DNA from: Novosphingobium meiothermophilum | GTDB lineage: Bacteria; Pseudomonadota; Alphaproteobacteria; Sphingomonadales; Sphingomonadaceae | Reading direction: 5' to 3' | Length of the DNA: 64,000 nt | Assembly (NCBI RefSeq): GCF_003171715.1 | Contig: NZ_QGHL01000012.1 | Location: forward strand, 1-64,000 | Translations under genes and position numbers: made by a program | Shown: positions 26,546-35,755 of the stretch, piece after piece | Position numbering within the stretch: position 1 is the first letter of the stretch | Layout: the number at the start of each line of letters is the position of its first letter | Notes under the pieces: generated by a model | Told to the model about the DNA's origin: nothing | The model's input: the letters and a program-made list of their open reading frames with translations, nothing else | The model's database searches: none

Positions 26546-28042
26546 GTGGCTGGCGTGGACACGCAGGACACGATCTTCGATGTCGCCGTCATCGGCGGCG
26601 GCGTCAACGGCACCGGCATCGCGCGCGATGCGGCGGGGCGCGGTGCCTCGGTGCTGCTGCTGGAGGCGGACGATCTGGCCAGCGGCACGTCGTCCAATTC
26701 CAGCAAGCTGATTCACGGCGGTCTGCGCTATCTGGAGCATTACGAGTTCGGCCTTGTGCGCGAGGCGCTGGGCGAGCGCGAGAAGCTGTGGCAAATCGCG
26801 CCGCACATCATCTGGCCGATGCGTTTCGTGCTGCCCTGGGTTGAGGGGCTGCGTCCGCGCTGGCTGCTGCGGCTGGGGCTGTTTCTTTACGATCACCTCG
26901 GAAAGCGCAGGCTTCTTCCTGCAACGGAATCGATCCGGCTTGACCGTCACCCGGCCGGTGCGCCGCTCAAGCCGGAGTTCGTCCACGGTTTCGTCTATTC
27001 CGATGGCTGGGTGGACGATGCGCGGCTGGTCGTGCTGAACGCGCGCGATGCCGCCGACCGGGGGGCAGAGGTGCGCACGCGCTGCCGGGTCGAGCAACTG
27101 GAGCGCGAGGGCGATCTCTGGCGGATAGGGACGGTGCTGGGCGCCTTTCGTGCGCGTTCGATCATCAATGCGGCAGGGCCTTCGGTTCTTTCGATCCTTG
27201 ATCGCAGCGGCGAGCAGCACACCCAGTCGATCCGGCTGGTGCGCGGCTCGCATATCGTTGTGCCGAAGCTGTTCGACCATCCCCATCCCTATATTTTCCA
27301 GCTACCTGACGGGCGCATCTTCTTTGCGATACCTTATGAGCACGACTTCACCCTGATCGGCACGACTGACCGCGATCACGTGGCTGGCCAGCCGATTGTC
27401 GCCAGCGAAGAGGAAATCGCCTATCTGTGCGAAGGCGCGAGCCGGTTCTTCCGCAAGCCCGTCAGGCCCGCCGATGTGGTCTGGACCTATTCCGGGGTCA
27501 GGCCGCTGGTCGATGACGGTTCGGGCAAGCCAGAGGCGGCAACACGCGGCTATCGCTTCGAGGTGAGCGATCCCGAAGCGGGCGCGCCGATCCTTTCGGT
27601 CTTCGGTGGCAAGATCACCACGTTCCGCACACTTTCGCAGGAAGCAGTGGACCGCATGGCGCAGCGCATCCCGGCGCTGGCAGGCGCCCACTGGACCGAC
27701 CGCGCGCCGCTGCCCGGCGGGGATTTCGGCGTTGGCGAAGTGGAAGCGATGGTTGCGGCATTGCAGCGGCACTATCCGTTTCTCGAATCCGGCTGGGCGG
27801 AGCGTCTCATCCGGTGCTATGGCACGCTGGCCGATGAAGTTCTGGCCGGGGCGCAAGGCTTGCAGGACTGTGGCGAACACTTCGGCCACGGTCTGACGGC
27901 CAACGAGGTGCGCTATCTGGTTGCGCGCGAATGGGCGCGCGAGGCAGACGATGTGCTGTGGCGCCGCACCAAGCTGGGCCTGCGGCTGTCAGCGCAGCAG
28001 CAGGAACGCCTGCGCCGCTTCATGGGAGAGATCACCGCGTGA
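26546..28042 (+). CDS. glpD: FAD-dependent glycerol-3-phosphate dehydrogenase
   Basis: A 498-residue GlpD. The FAD site is VAVIGGGVNGTGIARDAAGRG, with the family segment SSNSSKLIHGGLRYLEHYE and a C-terminal cap rich in arginine. It oxidises glycerol-3-phosphate to dihydroxyacetone phosphate at the membrane and passes electrons to quinone. Start is GTG at 26546 or GTG at 26555; both are near AGGG. It begins 5 bp after smoC and overlaps glpK, so it belongs to the sulfoquinovose operon and deals with the glycerol part of sulfoquinovosyl glycerol. Confidence 0.93.
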   Translation: MAGVDTQDTIFDVAVIGGGVNGTGIARDAAGRGASVLLLEADDLASGTSSNSSKLIHGGLRYLEHYEFGLVREALGEREKLWQIAPHIIWPMRFVLPWVEGLRPRWLLRLGLFLYDHLGKRRLLPATESIRLDRHPAGAPLKPEFVHGFVYSDGWVDDARLVVLNARDAADRGAEVRTRCRVEQLEREGDLWRIGTVLGAFRARSIINAAGPSVLSILDRSGEQHTQSIRLVRGSHIVVPKLFDHPHPYIFQLPDGRIFFAIPYEHDFTLIGTTDRDHVAGQPIVASEEEIAYLCEGASRFFRKPVRPADVVWTYSGVRPLVDDGSGKPEAATRGYRFEVSDPEAGAPILSVFGGKITTFRTLSQEAVDRMAQRIPALAGAHWTDRAPLPGGDFGVGEVEAMVAALQRHYPFLESGWAERLIRCYGTLADEVLAGAQGLQDCGEHFGHGLTANEVRYLVAREWAREADDVLWRRTKLGLRLSAQQQERLRRFMGEITA

Positions 28043-29532
28043 TGACCGACACCTTGGCAACAGACCAGCGCTGCATCCTCGTGCTCGATGAAGGCACAAC
28101 GTCGACCCGCGCCATGCTCTATTCGGCTGGCGGCGAGGTTCTTGCCTCGGCGCAGGAGGAACTGACCCAGCATTATCCCGCACCCGGCCTTGTGGAGCAC
28201 GACGCGGCCGAAATCTGGGAGCGCACCTTGCGCTGCGCCCGCGCGATGGTTGAGCGCGCAGGTGGCCCCTCGCGCATTGCGGGGATCGGCGTGACCAACC
28301 AGCGAGAAACGGTGGTGGCATGGGACCGGTCAACCGGGCGGCCCGTCACGCGCGCGCTTGTCTGGCAGGACCGCCGGACCGAGGATCGCTGCCGCGCCCT
28401 GCGCGAGGCCGGGCACGAAGCCATGGTGCAGGAAACCACCGGCCTGCTGCTCGATCCCTATTTCTCTGCCAGCAAGATGGCATGGATCCTTGAAAACGTG
28501 CCCGAAGCGGCAGCCCTTGGTGATCGGCTTGCATTTGGCACGGTGGAATCATGGCTCGTGTGGAACCTCACGGGCGGGCTGCACATCACCGATGTGACCA
28601 ATGCGAGCCGCACCATGCTGATGGCGCTGACCGGCAAGGACTGGGAGCCGGCCCTGTGTGACCTGTTCGGCATCCCCCGCTCGGCCCTTGCGCAGATCGT
28701 GCCGAGCGCGGGCAGCTTCGGTGAAACCCGCGCCGACCTGTTTGGCGCGCCCATTGCCATAACCGGTCTTGCCGGTGACCAGCAGGCCGCCACGATCGGG
28801 CAGGGCTGCTTTGCCATGGGCGAGGCCAAGGCCACCCTGGGCACCGGGGCCTTCATCCTGTCCAACATGGGCACGCGTCCGCCGCGCTCCACCCACCGGC
28901 TGCTCGGAACAGTGCTGAGCGAAGTGAACGGCGAACGCATGTTTGCGCTCGAAGGATCAGTTTTCGTTGCCGGAAGCCTTGTCAAATGGCTGCGTGACAG
29001 CATCGGCCTGCTTGACAACGCGGCCGAGAGCGAGGCCATGGCACGTTCCGTCAAGGACAGCGCCGGTGTGGTGGTGGTGCCCGCGCTTTCGGGCCTTGGC
29101 GCGCCCTACTGGCTGGCCGATGCGCGCGGCAGCATCACCGGTCTCAGCTTTGCCGCAACCCGCGCCCATATCGTGCGTGCCGCGCTTGAATCGATCGGCC
29201 ACGTTTTTCACGATCTGGCCGAAGCCTTCGCTGCCGATGGCGCGCCGTGGAAGCTGCTGCGGCTTGATGGCGGGATGAGCGCGAACGACTGGCTTGCGCA
29301 GGACATCGCCAACATCCTGAACCGGCGCTGCGAACGGCCTCAGGACGTGGAAACCACCGCGCGCGGCGCGGCTATCCTTGCCGCTATCGGCGCAGGTCTC
29401 TTCCCCAATCTTGCCAGCGCGGTCGCCATGGTCAGCCCGCGCACCGTGTTCGATCCGCAGATGAACGCACACGAGCGCGCCGCGCGGCTAAGTGCATGGC
29501 AATCCGCAATCGGTCGCCACGCAGCACCATAG
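28042..29532 (+). CDS. glpK: Glycerol kinase
   Basis: A 496-residue FGGY-family kinase: LDEGTTSTRAMLY phosphate motif at the start, NQRETVVAWDRSTG, WLVWNLTGGLHITDVTNASRT and LDGGMSANDWLAQ. It phosphorylates glycerol for GlpD. The ATG overlaps the glpD stop by one base (ATGATG/TGA), so it is translationally coupled. No glycerol facilitator gene is nearby, in line with glycerol being made inside the cell by the sulfoquinovosidase. Confidence 0.94.
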   Translation: MTDTLATDQRCILVLDEGTTSTRAMLYSAGGEVLASAQEELTQHYPAPGLVEHDAAEIWERTLRCARAMVERAGGPSRIAGIGVTNQRETVVAWDRSTGRPVTRALVWQDRRTEDRCRALREAGHEAMVQETTGLLLDPYFSASKMAWILENVPEAAALGDRLAFGTVESWLVWNLTGGLHITDVTNASRTMLMALTGKDWEPALCDLFGIPRSALAQIVPSAGSFGETRADLFGAPIAITGLAGDQQAATIGQGCFAMGEAKATLGTGAFILSNMGTRPPRSTHRLLGTVLSEVNGERMFALEGSVFVAGSLVKWLRDSIGLLDNAAESEAMARSVKDSAGVVVVPALSGLGAPYWLADARGSITGLSFAATRAHIVRAALESIGHVFHDLAEAFAADGAPWKLLRLDGGMSANDWLAQDIANILNRRCERPQDVETTARGAAILAAIGAGLFPNLASAVAMVSPRTVFDPQMNAHERAARLSAWQSAIGRHAAP

Positions 29533-29569
29533 GATCTTGGCTGCACAAGGCCCGCGTGGCGGCGGTCAG

Positions 29570-29593
29570 GGCCGGGGGTGGCCCCGGCCTTTC
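29570..29593 (+). terminator. Terminator after glpK
   Basis: GGCCGGGG-GTGG-CCCCGGCC followed by TTTCC. The stem is strong and the T-run short; it lies between the convergent glpK and TBDR genes and may serve both strands. Confidence 0.6.
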
Positions 29594-29601
29594 CTGTTGC
29601 G

Positions 29602-31857
29602 TCAGAAGTTTACCCCCAGCGTCACGCCATAGGTGCGCGGCGGAGCGACAGAGCCGACGCGGACACTGTTGAACAGGGGGGCGGTGATGATGTTGTTGGT
29701 GATGACCAGCTTGTTGGCAAGGTTGCGCCCCCACACATCGACCGACCACTTGTCGTCAGCCGAAGTGAAGCGCAGTCCGGCATTGATAAGCGCATAGGGG
29801 CCTTGCGTGGCATCGGCGTTGTTGAACTCGGTGAAGAACACCCGGTCCTGCCAGTTCACCTCCGCGCGCGCGTTGAGCTTTCCGGCCGAACCAAGGGCAA
29901 AGTCGTAGTCCGCACCCGCACGGAACGAGAACTCCGGCGCATTCGACAGCCGGTTCCCTGCAAGATTCACCTGCGCAAAGCCCTGTCGGTAGTCACCCGT
30001 GGTGAAATTGCGATACTTGGCGTTGAGATAGGTGCCAAACAGTTCAAGCGTCAGCCCCTGAACGGGTCTCGCGCGCAGTTCCGCTTCCACGCCATAGTTG
30101 CGCGCGGATGCGGCGTTGACAGTCGTCACCACGCTGCTGGCATCGACGAAGCCGACCTGGAGATCGGAATAGTCCATGTAGAAGGCGGCAAGATTGGCTT
30201 GCAGCTTGCGGTCGGCCGTTGCCGTCTTGAGGCCGACCTCATAGCTCCACGCATATTCCGGGTTGATCACGTCGTTGCGCGAACCCACGTTGATGACGCC
30301 CGATTTGAACCCGCGCGTGACCGAAGCATACGCGAGGGTCGTGTCGCTTGCCTGATAGTTCAGGGTAAGGGTCGGGGTGAATGCGTTCCAGCTCTTCTGC
30401 TTGTCGGTGTTGACGCTGCCAAGGAAATCGAACGTGCCGACGCCCTTGCGCTTTTCATGGCTGAACCGCCCGCCCGCCGTCAGTTTCAGCTTGTCGGTAA
30501 GCGCATAGGAGCCTTGCGCGTAAAAGCCCAGAGCATCGATGGTGACAGTGCCGAATTGCAGGTAGTTGGCGCCATCCAGTGCGTTGTCAGGGACTGTGGG
30601 CGGAAGCTGGCCTGCCAGCTTGAGCAATACCGCTAGATTGGTAAGCGGCACGCGCACGCTGCCGAACAGGTTCTCGTGGAAATACATGGCGCCGATCAGC
30701 GCGTCGAACTTCTCGCTCTTGTAGGTGCCGACGAACTCCTGACTGAAAGACTTGCTGCGTTCGTCATAGTTGTTTTGGCCGAACATGTTCGCGCTTGAAC
30801 CATCGAGGTCGTTGCGGTTGAAGCGCGTGAACTTGCGATAGGATGTTATCGACTTTACGTCCCAGTCGCCTGGTGTCCACGTGATCGTGCCGGTGAAGCT
30901 GTACCCATCGCGCTTGTTGAGCGGTTCCTGATCGGAATAGATGTTGCGCAGGTTGGGCTGCCTGCCAGCCGCCGCAGCCACCGTGAACAGCGACTGTCCG
31001 CCAAGAAGCGCGCCGAGAAAGTTTTCCGGCGCCACGGTCGGGCCGAAATAGTGGAAGGCATAGTTGCTGTCGTTCTCCTTGAAGTATTCGCCGGAAAGGA
31101 GAACTTCCAGATCGTCGGCGGGCTTGGCAAGGATGCTGCCACGAAAGGCGTAGGCATCGCGATCATCGATGTCCTTGCCAGTGAACTCGTTGATGCCGAA
31201 GCCGTCCCGCTTGTCGTATTTTCCGGCAACGCGCACCATCAGCCGGTCGCCACTCAATGGCCCGCTCATCGCGCCTTCCAGAGCGATGGCATTATAGTTG
31301 CCGTAGCTGGCGCGGAGATAGCCATCGAGCGTTTCGGTTGGCCGCTTGGTAATGAGGTTGATGGCACCGGCGGTGGCGCCGCGACCGTAAAGCGTGCCCT
31401 GCGGTCCGCGCAGCACTTCGACGCGCTCCAGATCGTAGAAGCCCGAAAGCTGGGCGGCAGGCCGCGCAATCTGCGCGCCATCCTGAAGGAAGGCGACGCC
31501 GCCGTCCGCGCCAAGATCGATGCTTGTCATGCCTATGCCGCGGATGAAGATGCGGTTCACGCCGAACTGGTCGCCAACCGAAAGGTTGGGGATCGCAGTG
31601 GCGAGCGAAGCCACGTCCTTGACCCCGCCCACGCCTAGATCGGCAGCCGAAATGGCAGATACGGATGCCGGAACCTTGGAAAGCGCTTCCGAACTGCGTG
31701 TGGCCGTCACCACGATATCGGCAAGCCCTTCTGCGGGCGGTGCGGCTTCCTGTGCCAGAGCGGGCACGGCAAGCAGCGCTCCCCCGGCCAGCAGAACGCC
31801 GCGCGAGGCTTTGCGCAAGTTCGAACCAACACACGCGGAAATCCGGTCGCAAACCAT
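29602..31857 (-). CDS. TonB-dependent receptor of the oxidative module
   Basis: A 751-residue TBDR: signal ending VPALAQ, DIVVTATRSSEALSKVP, plug signature LRGPQGTLYGRGATAG, and a complete barrel ending in VTLGVNF. It is divergent from the Baeyer-Villiger monooxygenase gene, with two inverted repeats in the 211 bp between. This suggests a role in uptake of the hydrophobic substrate of that module and not of sulfoquinovose, although it lies next to glpK. Confidence 0.9.
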   Translation of the reverse strand: MVCDRISACVGSNLRKASRGVLLAGGALLAVPALAQEAAPPAEGLADIVVTATRSSEALSKVPASVSAISAADLGVGGVKDVASLATAIPNLSVGDQFGVNRIFIRGIGMTSIDLGADGGVAFLQDGAQIARPAAQLSGFYDLERVEVLRGPQGTLYGRGATAGAINLITKRPTETLDGYLRASYGNYNAIALEGAMSGPLSGDRLMVRVAGKYDKRDGFGINEFTGKDIDDRDAYAFRGSILAKPADDLEVLLSGEYFKENDSNYAFHYFGPTVAPENFLGALLGGQSLFTVAAAAGRQPNLRNIYSDQEPLNKRDGYSFTGTITWTPGDWDVKSITSYRKFTRFNRNDLDGSSANMFGQNNYDERSKSFSQEFVGTYKSEKFDALIGAMYFHENLFGSVRVPLTNLAVLLKLAGQLPPTVPDNALDGANYLQFGTVTIDALGFYAQGSYALTDKLKLTAGGRFSHEKRKGVGTFDFLGSVNTDKQKSWNAFTPTLTLNYQASDTTLAYASVTRGFKSGVINVGSRNDVINPEYAWSYEVGLKTATADRKLQANLAAFYMDYSDLQVGFVDASSVVTTVNAASARNYGVEAELRARPVQGLTLELFGTYLNAKYRNFTTGDYRQGFAQVNLAGNRLSNAPEFSFRAGADYDFALGSAGKLNARAEVNWQDRVFFTEFNNADATQGPYALINAGLRFTSADDKWSVDVWGRNLANKLVITNNIITAPLFNSVRVGSVAPPRTYGVTLGVNF

Positions 31858-31902
31858 GATCTATCCCCTCATCCCTCGCAGCTTCTAAACTGCGCGCTTA
31901 TT

Positions 31903-31922
31903 TATCTACTGATGCGTAGATA
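31903..31922. promoter_or_regulatory. Inverted repeat at the TBDR promoter (7-6-7)
   Basis: TATCTAC-N6-GTAGATA is a perfect inverted repeat 46 bp before the TBDR start. It has the same 7-6-7 layout as the GTAAG operators in this region but other arm sequences, so it may be read by a different TetR-like protein. Confidence 0.45.
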
Positions 31923-32031
31923 CAGGTTATATCGGGTAGATGGCAAGCGATATTGCAGCATCCCCTTCCGATCACGGGAAAGCGCAGAACAGTCTGCCTG
32001 TGGATCAGGTCTTCCAAGCTCCCGAAAATTG

Positions 32032-32051
32032 ATGTAAGCGCATACTTACAT
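32032..32051. promoter_or_regulatory. TetR-type operator, GTAAG family, site 1 (perfect)
   Basis: ATGTAAG-N6-CTTACAT (spacer CGCATA) is a perfect 7-6-7 inverted repeat that ends 17 bp before the monooxygenase start. It is the best copy of a motif that recurs at 35244, 44642, 46589, 47333 and 50895. Confidence 0.7.
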
Positions 32052-32068
32052 ATTGGGAGATTGCGGAT

Positions 32069-33997
32069 ATGGTTTCGACTCTGGCGGCAACGCGAAACAC
32101 CTTCAGACCTCTGGCTGATGAGGCCGCGCTCGCCCACGCTCTCGACGAGGCAAACGTGCCAACCTTGCTGGCCGCCTATGTGCATCTCTCGCACGATCGC
32201 GAAATGCTGGAAGCCTTCGCGCCGCATATCCGCCCCGCCTATTCCGATCCGCCCACGTCCATTCCCGATGCACTGGCGGATGAACTGCGACTCAAGCTGC
32301 GCGATCTGCTGACCACTGGCCGGGGCATTGCCGACCGTGCGCCCTCGGACGACCTGATCCAGCAGATCATGTCGGTGACAGTCGGCGAGCCGGTCGAAGA
32401 CGAGTTCATCGAGCTTGTTCACGATCAGTGCGGTTTCCGGCCATGGATCGATCGCAGCAGGCAGCCCGGCCGCACTGCGCCCCAGGCCGGTTTCAAGGTG
32501 CTGGTCATCGGGGCCGGCATGACGGGCATGGCCGCTGCCACCAAGCTGCGCGAGGCCGGTTACGGATTCGTGGTGATCGAGAAGAATCCCGAAGTTGGCG
32601 GCACCTGGTATGAGAACCGCTATCCGGGGGTTGGCGTCGATACGCCAAGCCACTTCTACAGCTTCAGTTGGGAGATATGGCCCGATTGGCAGCACTATCA
32701 CCCGCTTGGCGCCGACATGCAGCGCTACATGACGAGTGTTGCGGACAAGTATGATCTGCGACGCGATATCCGTTTCAACACGACCGTGGAAGCGCTGGTG
32801 TGGTGCGGGAAATCATGCACGTGGACTGTGACTGTCCGCAACGCCGACAGCTCGCGTGAAGATCTCATCGTCAACGCCGTCATCAACGGACATGGACCCG
32901 TAAACCGATTGAAAATGCCTGATATTCCTGGTCTTTCGGACTTTGCGGGGCCGGTCGTTCACACCGCGGCCTATCCGGCCGATCTTGATCTGACGGGCAA
33001 GCGCGTTGCCGTCATCGGCACGGGCGCCAGCTCCGCCCAGCTTTGCGGCGCCATTGCAGCCGAAGTTGCCGAACTGACGGTTTATCAGCGCACCAGACAC
33101 TGGGTGCTCTACAACCCTGAAATTGCCCACGAAGTGAGCGATGGCATGAAATGGGCGCTCGCCAATATCCCCACGTTCAAGGAATGGTTCCGCTTCCGGG
33201 TCTATTGGGCGGCTGCCGATGGCCTGTTCTCCAACGTGCTGAAAGACCCGGCATGGGCCGACAACATGCTGGCCGTGTCCGAAGGCAACGAGATGACGCG
33301 CCAGTATGCGCTTGCCTATATGCAGCAGCGCTTTGCCGACCGGCCCGACCTGATCGAGAAGCTGACCCCCGATTTCCCGATCTTCTCGAAGCGGATCATT
33401 CTCGACAATGGCTGGTTCGATGCCCTTGCCCGGCCCAATGTTCATCTGGAGGATCAGGGCATTGCCCGCATCCTTCCCAATGGGATCGAGGCGAAGGACG
33501 GCTCCGTCTTCGAATGCGACGTCATCATCTGCGCCACGGGCTTCAACGTTGCAAAGATGGTCGGCAATCTTGTGATCAAGGGCGAGGGCGGTCGAGATCT
33601 GGGGGAAGAGTGGGGAGCGGAAGACCCGCGCAGCTATCTTGGCATGTGCGTGCCCGGCTACCCGAACTACTTCCACACCGTCGGACCCAACAGCGCGCCC
33701 AATCACGCCGCAGGGCAGAACCTGATCTCGGAGGCGCAGGTGAACTGGATCATCGAGGCGCTTGACCGGATAAACGAGAGCGGTGCGCGCGCCTTCGAGG
33801 TGACACAGGAGGCATTCGATGCGTGGAACCGCAAGGTGAATGAGCGAATGCCGGAGATGATCTGGACGCACCCCCGCGCCAATTCCTATTACAACAACTC
33901 CAAGGGCCGGGTTTTCCTCTCATGGCCCTGGCGTCTGGTCGATTTCTTCAATGCCACGCGGCGGCCGGAACCGGGAAGCTACCGCCTGATCCCATAG
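32069..33997 (+). CDS. Baeyer-Villiger monooxygenase (HAPMO-like, long form)
   Basis: A 642-residue flavin monooxygenase turning ketones into esters or lactones with NADPH and O2. About 140 residues of extra N-terminus precede the FAD site VLVIGAGMTGMAAATKL, as in 4-hydroxyacetophenone monooxygenase. The NADP site is VAVIGTGASSAQ, and just before it stands FAGPVVHTAAYP, a variant of the family fingerprint FxGxxxHxxxWP with Tyr for Trp. GGTWYENRYPGVGVDTPS is the typical substrate-loop segment. The ATG follows GGGAG. The esterase that could split its product is the convergent next gene. Confidence 0.9.
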   Translation: MVSTLAATRNTFRPLADEAALAHALDEANVPTLLAAYVHLSHDREMLEAFAPHIRPAYSDPPTSIPDALADELRLKLRDLLTTGRGIADRAPSDDLIQQIMSVTVGEPVEDEFIELVHDQCGFRPWIDRSRQPGRTAPQAGFKVLVIGAGMTGMAAATKLREAGYGFVVIEKNPEVGGTWYENRYPGVGVDTPSHFYSFSWEIWPDWQHYHPLGADMQRYMTSVADKYDLRRDIRFNTTVEALVWCGKSCTWTVTVRNADSSREDLIVNAVINGHGPVNRLKMPDIPGLSDFAGPVVHTAAYPADLDLTGKRVAVIGTGASSAQLCGAIAAEVAELTVYQRTRHWVLYNPEIAHEVSDGMKWALANIPTFKEWFRFRVYWAAADGLFSNVLKDPAWADNMLAVSEGNEMTRQYALAYMQQRFADRPDLIEKLTPDFPIFSKRIILDNGWFDALARPNVHLEDQGIARILPNGIEAKDGSVFECDVIICATGFNVAKMVGNLVIKGEGGRDLGEEWGAEDPRSYLGMCVPGYPNYFHTVGPNSAPNHAAGQNLISEAQVNWIIEALDRINESGARAFEVTQEAFDAWNRKVNERMPEMIWTHPRANSYYNNSKGRVFLSWPWRLVDFFNATRRPEPGSYRLIP

Positions 33998-34023
33998 CGA
34001 CGATGGCTCAGGGCGAGCCTGTC

Positions 34024-34058
34024 CGAACCGCGACTTTCTGTGCGTCTGTCGCGGTTCG
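34024..34058. terminator. Hairpin between convergent monooxygenase and esterase genes
   Basis: CGAACCGCGAC / GTCGCGGTTCG, a perfect 11-bp stem with a 13-nt loop. No T-run follows on either strand, so termination strength is uncertain. Confidence 0.45.
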
Positions 34059-34072
34059 TGCCTGCCGCGCAG

Positions 34073-35104
34073 CTACGCCTTGCCGATGCCCAGATGGCGT
34101 TCAAAGAAACGCGCCATGATGCTGATCGCCTCGCGCGATTCGGGCAGAGCAACGCTGAACCAGAAGCCGTGCGGCATGGCTTCGAATACGCAGAGTTCTG
34201 CCTCGCGTCCGGCCTTGCGCAAGGCGAGGTGGAACATCGCGGCCGAACTCAGCACGGCATCGCGCGTGCCGCTGATCAGCAGTGTTGGCGGGAAGTCGGA
34301 AAGATCGCCCTTGATCGGAGCAAGGAGCGGATCATCCCGGTCGGCCTTGCCGATGAACACGCCGCGTTCGCATTGCGGATCATCCAGCTTGGCTCCGATA
34401 TGGCCGTAGAAGCCCGACAGCGTCAGGTAGTTGAACGTATCGCCAAGCTGCGTCACATCGCCGCCAGCGGTGAACACACCGCATGCTGCGGGAAGCGGCA
34501 GACCCTCCTTCCTGAACCGCATGATCGCCATGGCCGTGAGGAAGCCGCCTGCCGACGTGCCGAAAAGGATGACGTCGCTGGCGGCATGGGTCTTGAGCGC
34601 ATTGCGATAGACCGCGACGATATCATCCACGGCAGCGGGGAAGGGGTGCTCTGGCGCGAGGCGATAGTCCACGGCGATGACCTCGCAGCCCGTTTCCGCC
34701 GCGATCGGGATGGCTTCGACCAGCGAGCCGGACCCCATGACGAAGCCGCCGCCATGCAGGTTTATCAGAACCTTGCCCGTATGGCGCACACCCTCCGCAG
34801 GTGTGATGCGATGACAGCGCACACCAGCGATAACAGTGTTCTCGACTGTGCAGGGATAGGCTTCCAGCGCTTGCTGGTTCAGCCATTCGAACATCGGTGC
34901 AAGCGGTTCGCGCATGTGCCACATCGGCACCGGCGGGGCGTCTTCGGGCATCTGCTGGTTGGGGTCGAAACGCAGGTAAGCCTTGGCCTCCTCGCTGATC
35001 GTGTCGGGTACGTCGAGCTTGACCCTGCCGAGATCGACCACGCCATTCTCGACATTGTAGCTGCGCATGGAGTTTGTTCCTCTCTCGTCACTGGCTTCGC
35101 TCAA
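34073..35104 (-). CDS. Alpha/beta hydrolase fold-3 esterase (HSL family), cytoplasmic
   Basis: A 343-residue esterase: NLHGGGFVMGSGS oxyanion hole, FGTSAGGFLTA nucleophile, and AMPHGFWF histidine. Unlike the esterases at the left end it has no signal peptide, fitting a role on an intracellular ester such as a Baeyer-Villiger product. It is divergent from the glyoxalase/SDR operon, with an operator of the GTAAG family between. Two in-frame starts are possible at 35104 and at ATG 35068 (SYNVENGV follows); the latter has AGAGAGG just before it and is quite likely. Confidence 0.85.
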   Translation of the reverse strand: MSEASDERGTNSMRSYNVENGVVDLGRVKLDVPDTISEEAKAYLRFDPNQQMPEDAPPVPMWHMREPLAPMFEWLNQQALEAYPCTVENTVIAGVRCHRITPAEGVRHTGKVLINLHGGGFVMGSGSLVEAIPIAAETGCEVIAVDYRLAPEHPFPAAVDDIVAVYRNALKTHAASDVILFGTSAGGFLTAMAIMRFRKEGLPLPAACGVFTAGGDVTQLGDTFNYLTLSGFYGHIGAKLDDPQCERGVFIGKADRDDPLLAPIKGDLSDFPPTLLISGTRDAVLSSAAMFHLALRKAGREAELCVFEAMPHGFWFSVALPESREAISIMARFFERHLGIGKA

Positions 35105-35243
35105 TCGGTCAACAGGGGCGCGTGCCGCTGATGCTGGGCAGGTCCGGGACCGGTATCAACCGGTTCCGGCATCCGCGCCGCTGGCCTGCCTTTCGGCTTG
35201 TCATTGCGCAGCATATGCGCGAAGAGGCTACGATAATCAATGA

Positions 35244-35263
35244 TAGTGAGTGCTGATTCACTT
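35244..35263. promoter_or_regulatory. TetR-type operator, GTAAG family, site 2
   Basis: TAGTGAG-N6-TTCACTT (spacer TGCTGA). The inner bases GTGA/TCAC pair; the spacer is identical to that of the site at 46589. It lies in the divergent region between the esterase and the glyoxalase-fold gene. Confidence 0.6.
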
Positions 35264-35336
35264 TCTTTGCAGAATATGTTCCGGCAAAGATCGGGCCTTG
35301 GCATCACGTTGCATGCGAAGACGGGAGACCGATACG

Positions 35337-35732
35337 ATGAACGCACCCGCGGGCTTCACCAAGCTCATCTGCCGCGATGAAGAGGCCATGGCCGCCTATT
35401 ACGGCAAGGTCTATGGCTATGGGGCAGTGCAGCGCGTTTCAGGCACCAGCGATGGCGAACCGTTTCGCGAGGTCATCCTTGCGCCCGGTGGTGACTGGAC
35501 GAAGGGCTCGCTCGTCATGTTCAACTTTATCGAACGCGATGCACCGCGCGATCAACAGGTGATCCTGGGCTTCATTGTCGATGACATCGACGCGCTGGCA
35601 GAGCGCATCACCGCCAATGGCGGCAAGCTTGTCGGCCCGATCCGCGACGAAGGCGAACACGGCGTGCGTGTGGTCTTTTCCACCGATCCCGAAGGGGCGC
35701 TGTGCGAGAACGTGCAGATGATTGCGCATTGA
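35337..35732 (+). CDS. Glyoxalase/bleomycin-resistance-fold (VOC) protein
   Basis: A 131-residue vicinal-oxygen-chelate protein. The pattern FTKLICRDEEAMAAYYGKVYG and DPEGALCENVQ shows the two beta-alpha-beta-beta-beta units. Many such proteins bind a metal and isomerise or open a substrate; here the first metal ligand expected near the N-terminus is not an obvious His, so catalysis is uncertain. GGGAGA precedes the ATG at 35337. The SDR gene follows after 23 bp. Confidence 0.75.
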   Translation: MNAPAGFTKLICRDEEAMAAYYGKVYGYGAVQRVSGTSDGEPFREVILAPGGDWTKGSLVMFNFIERDAPRDQQVILGFIVDDIDALAERITANGGKLVGPIRDEGEHGVRVVFSTDPEGALCENVQMIAH

Positions 35733-35755
35733 TAGAACAAGGAGAGGCAGGTCTG

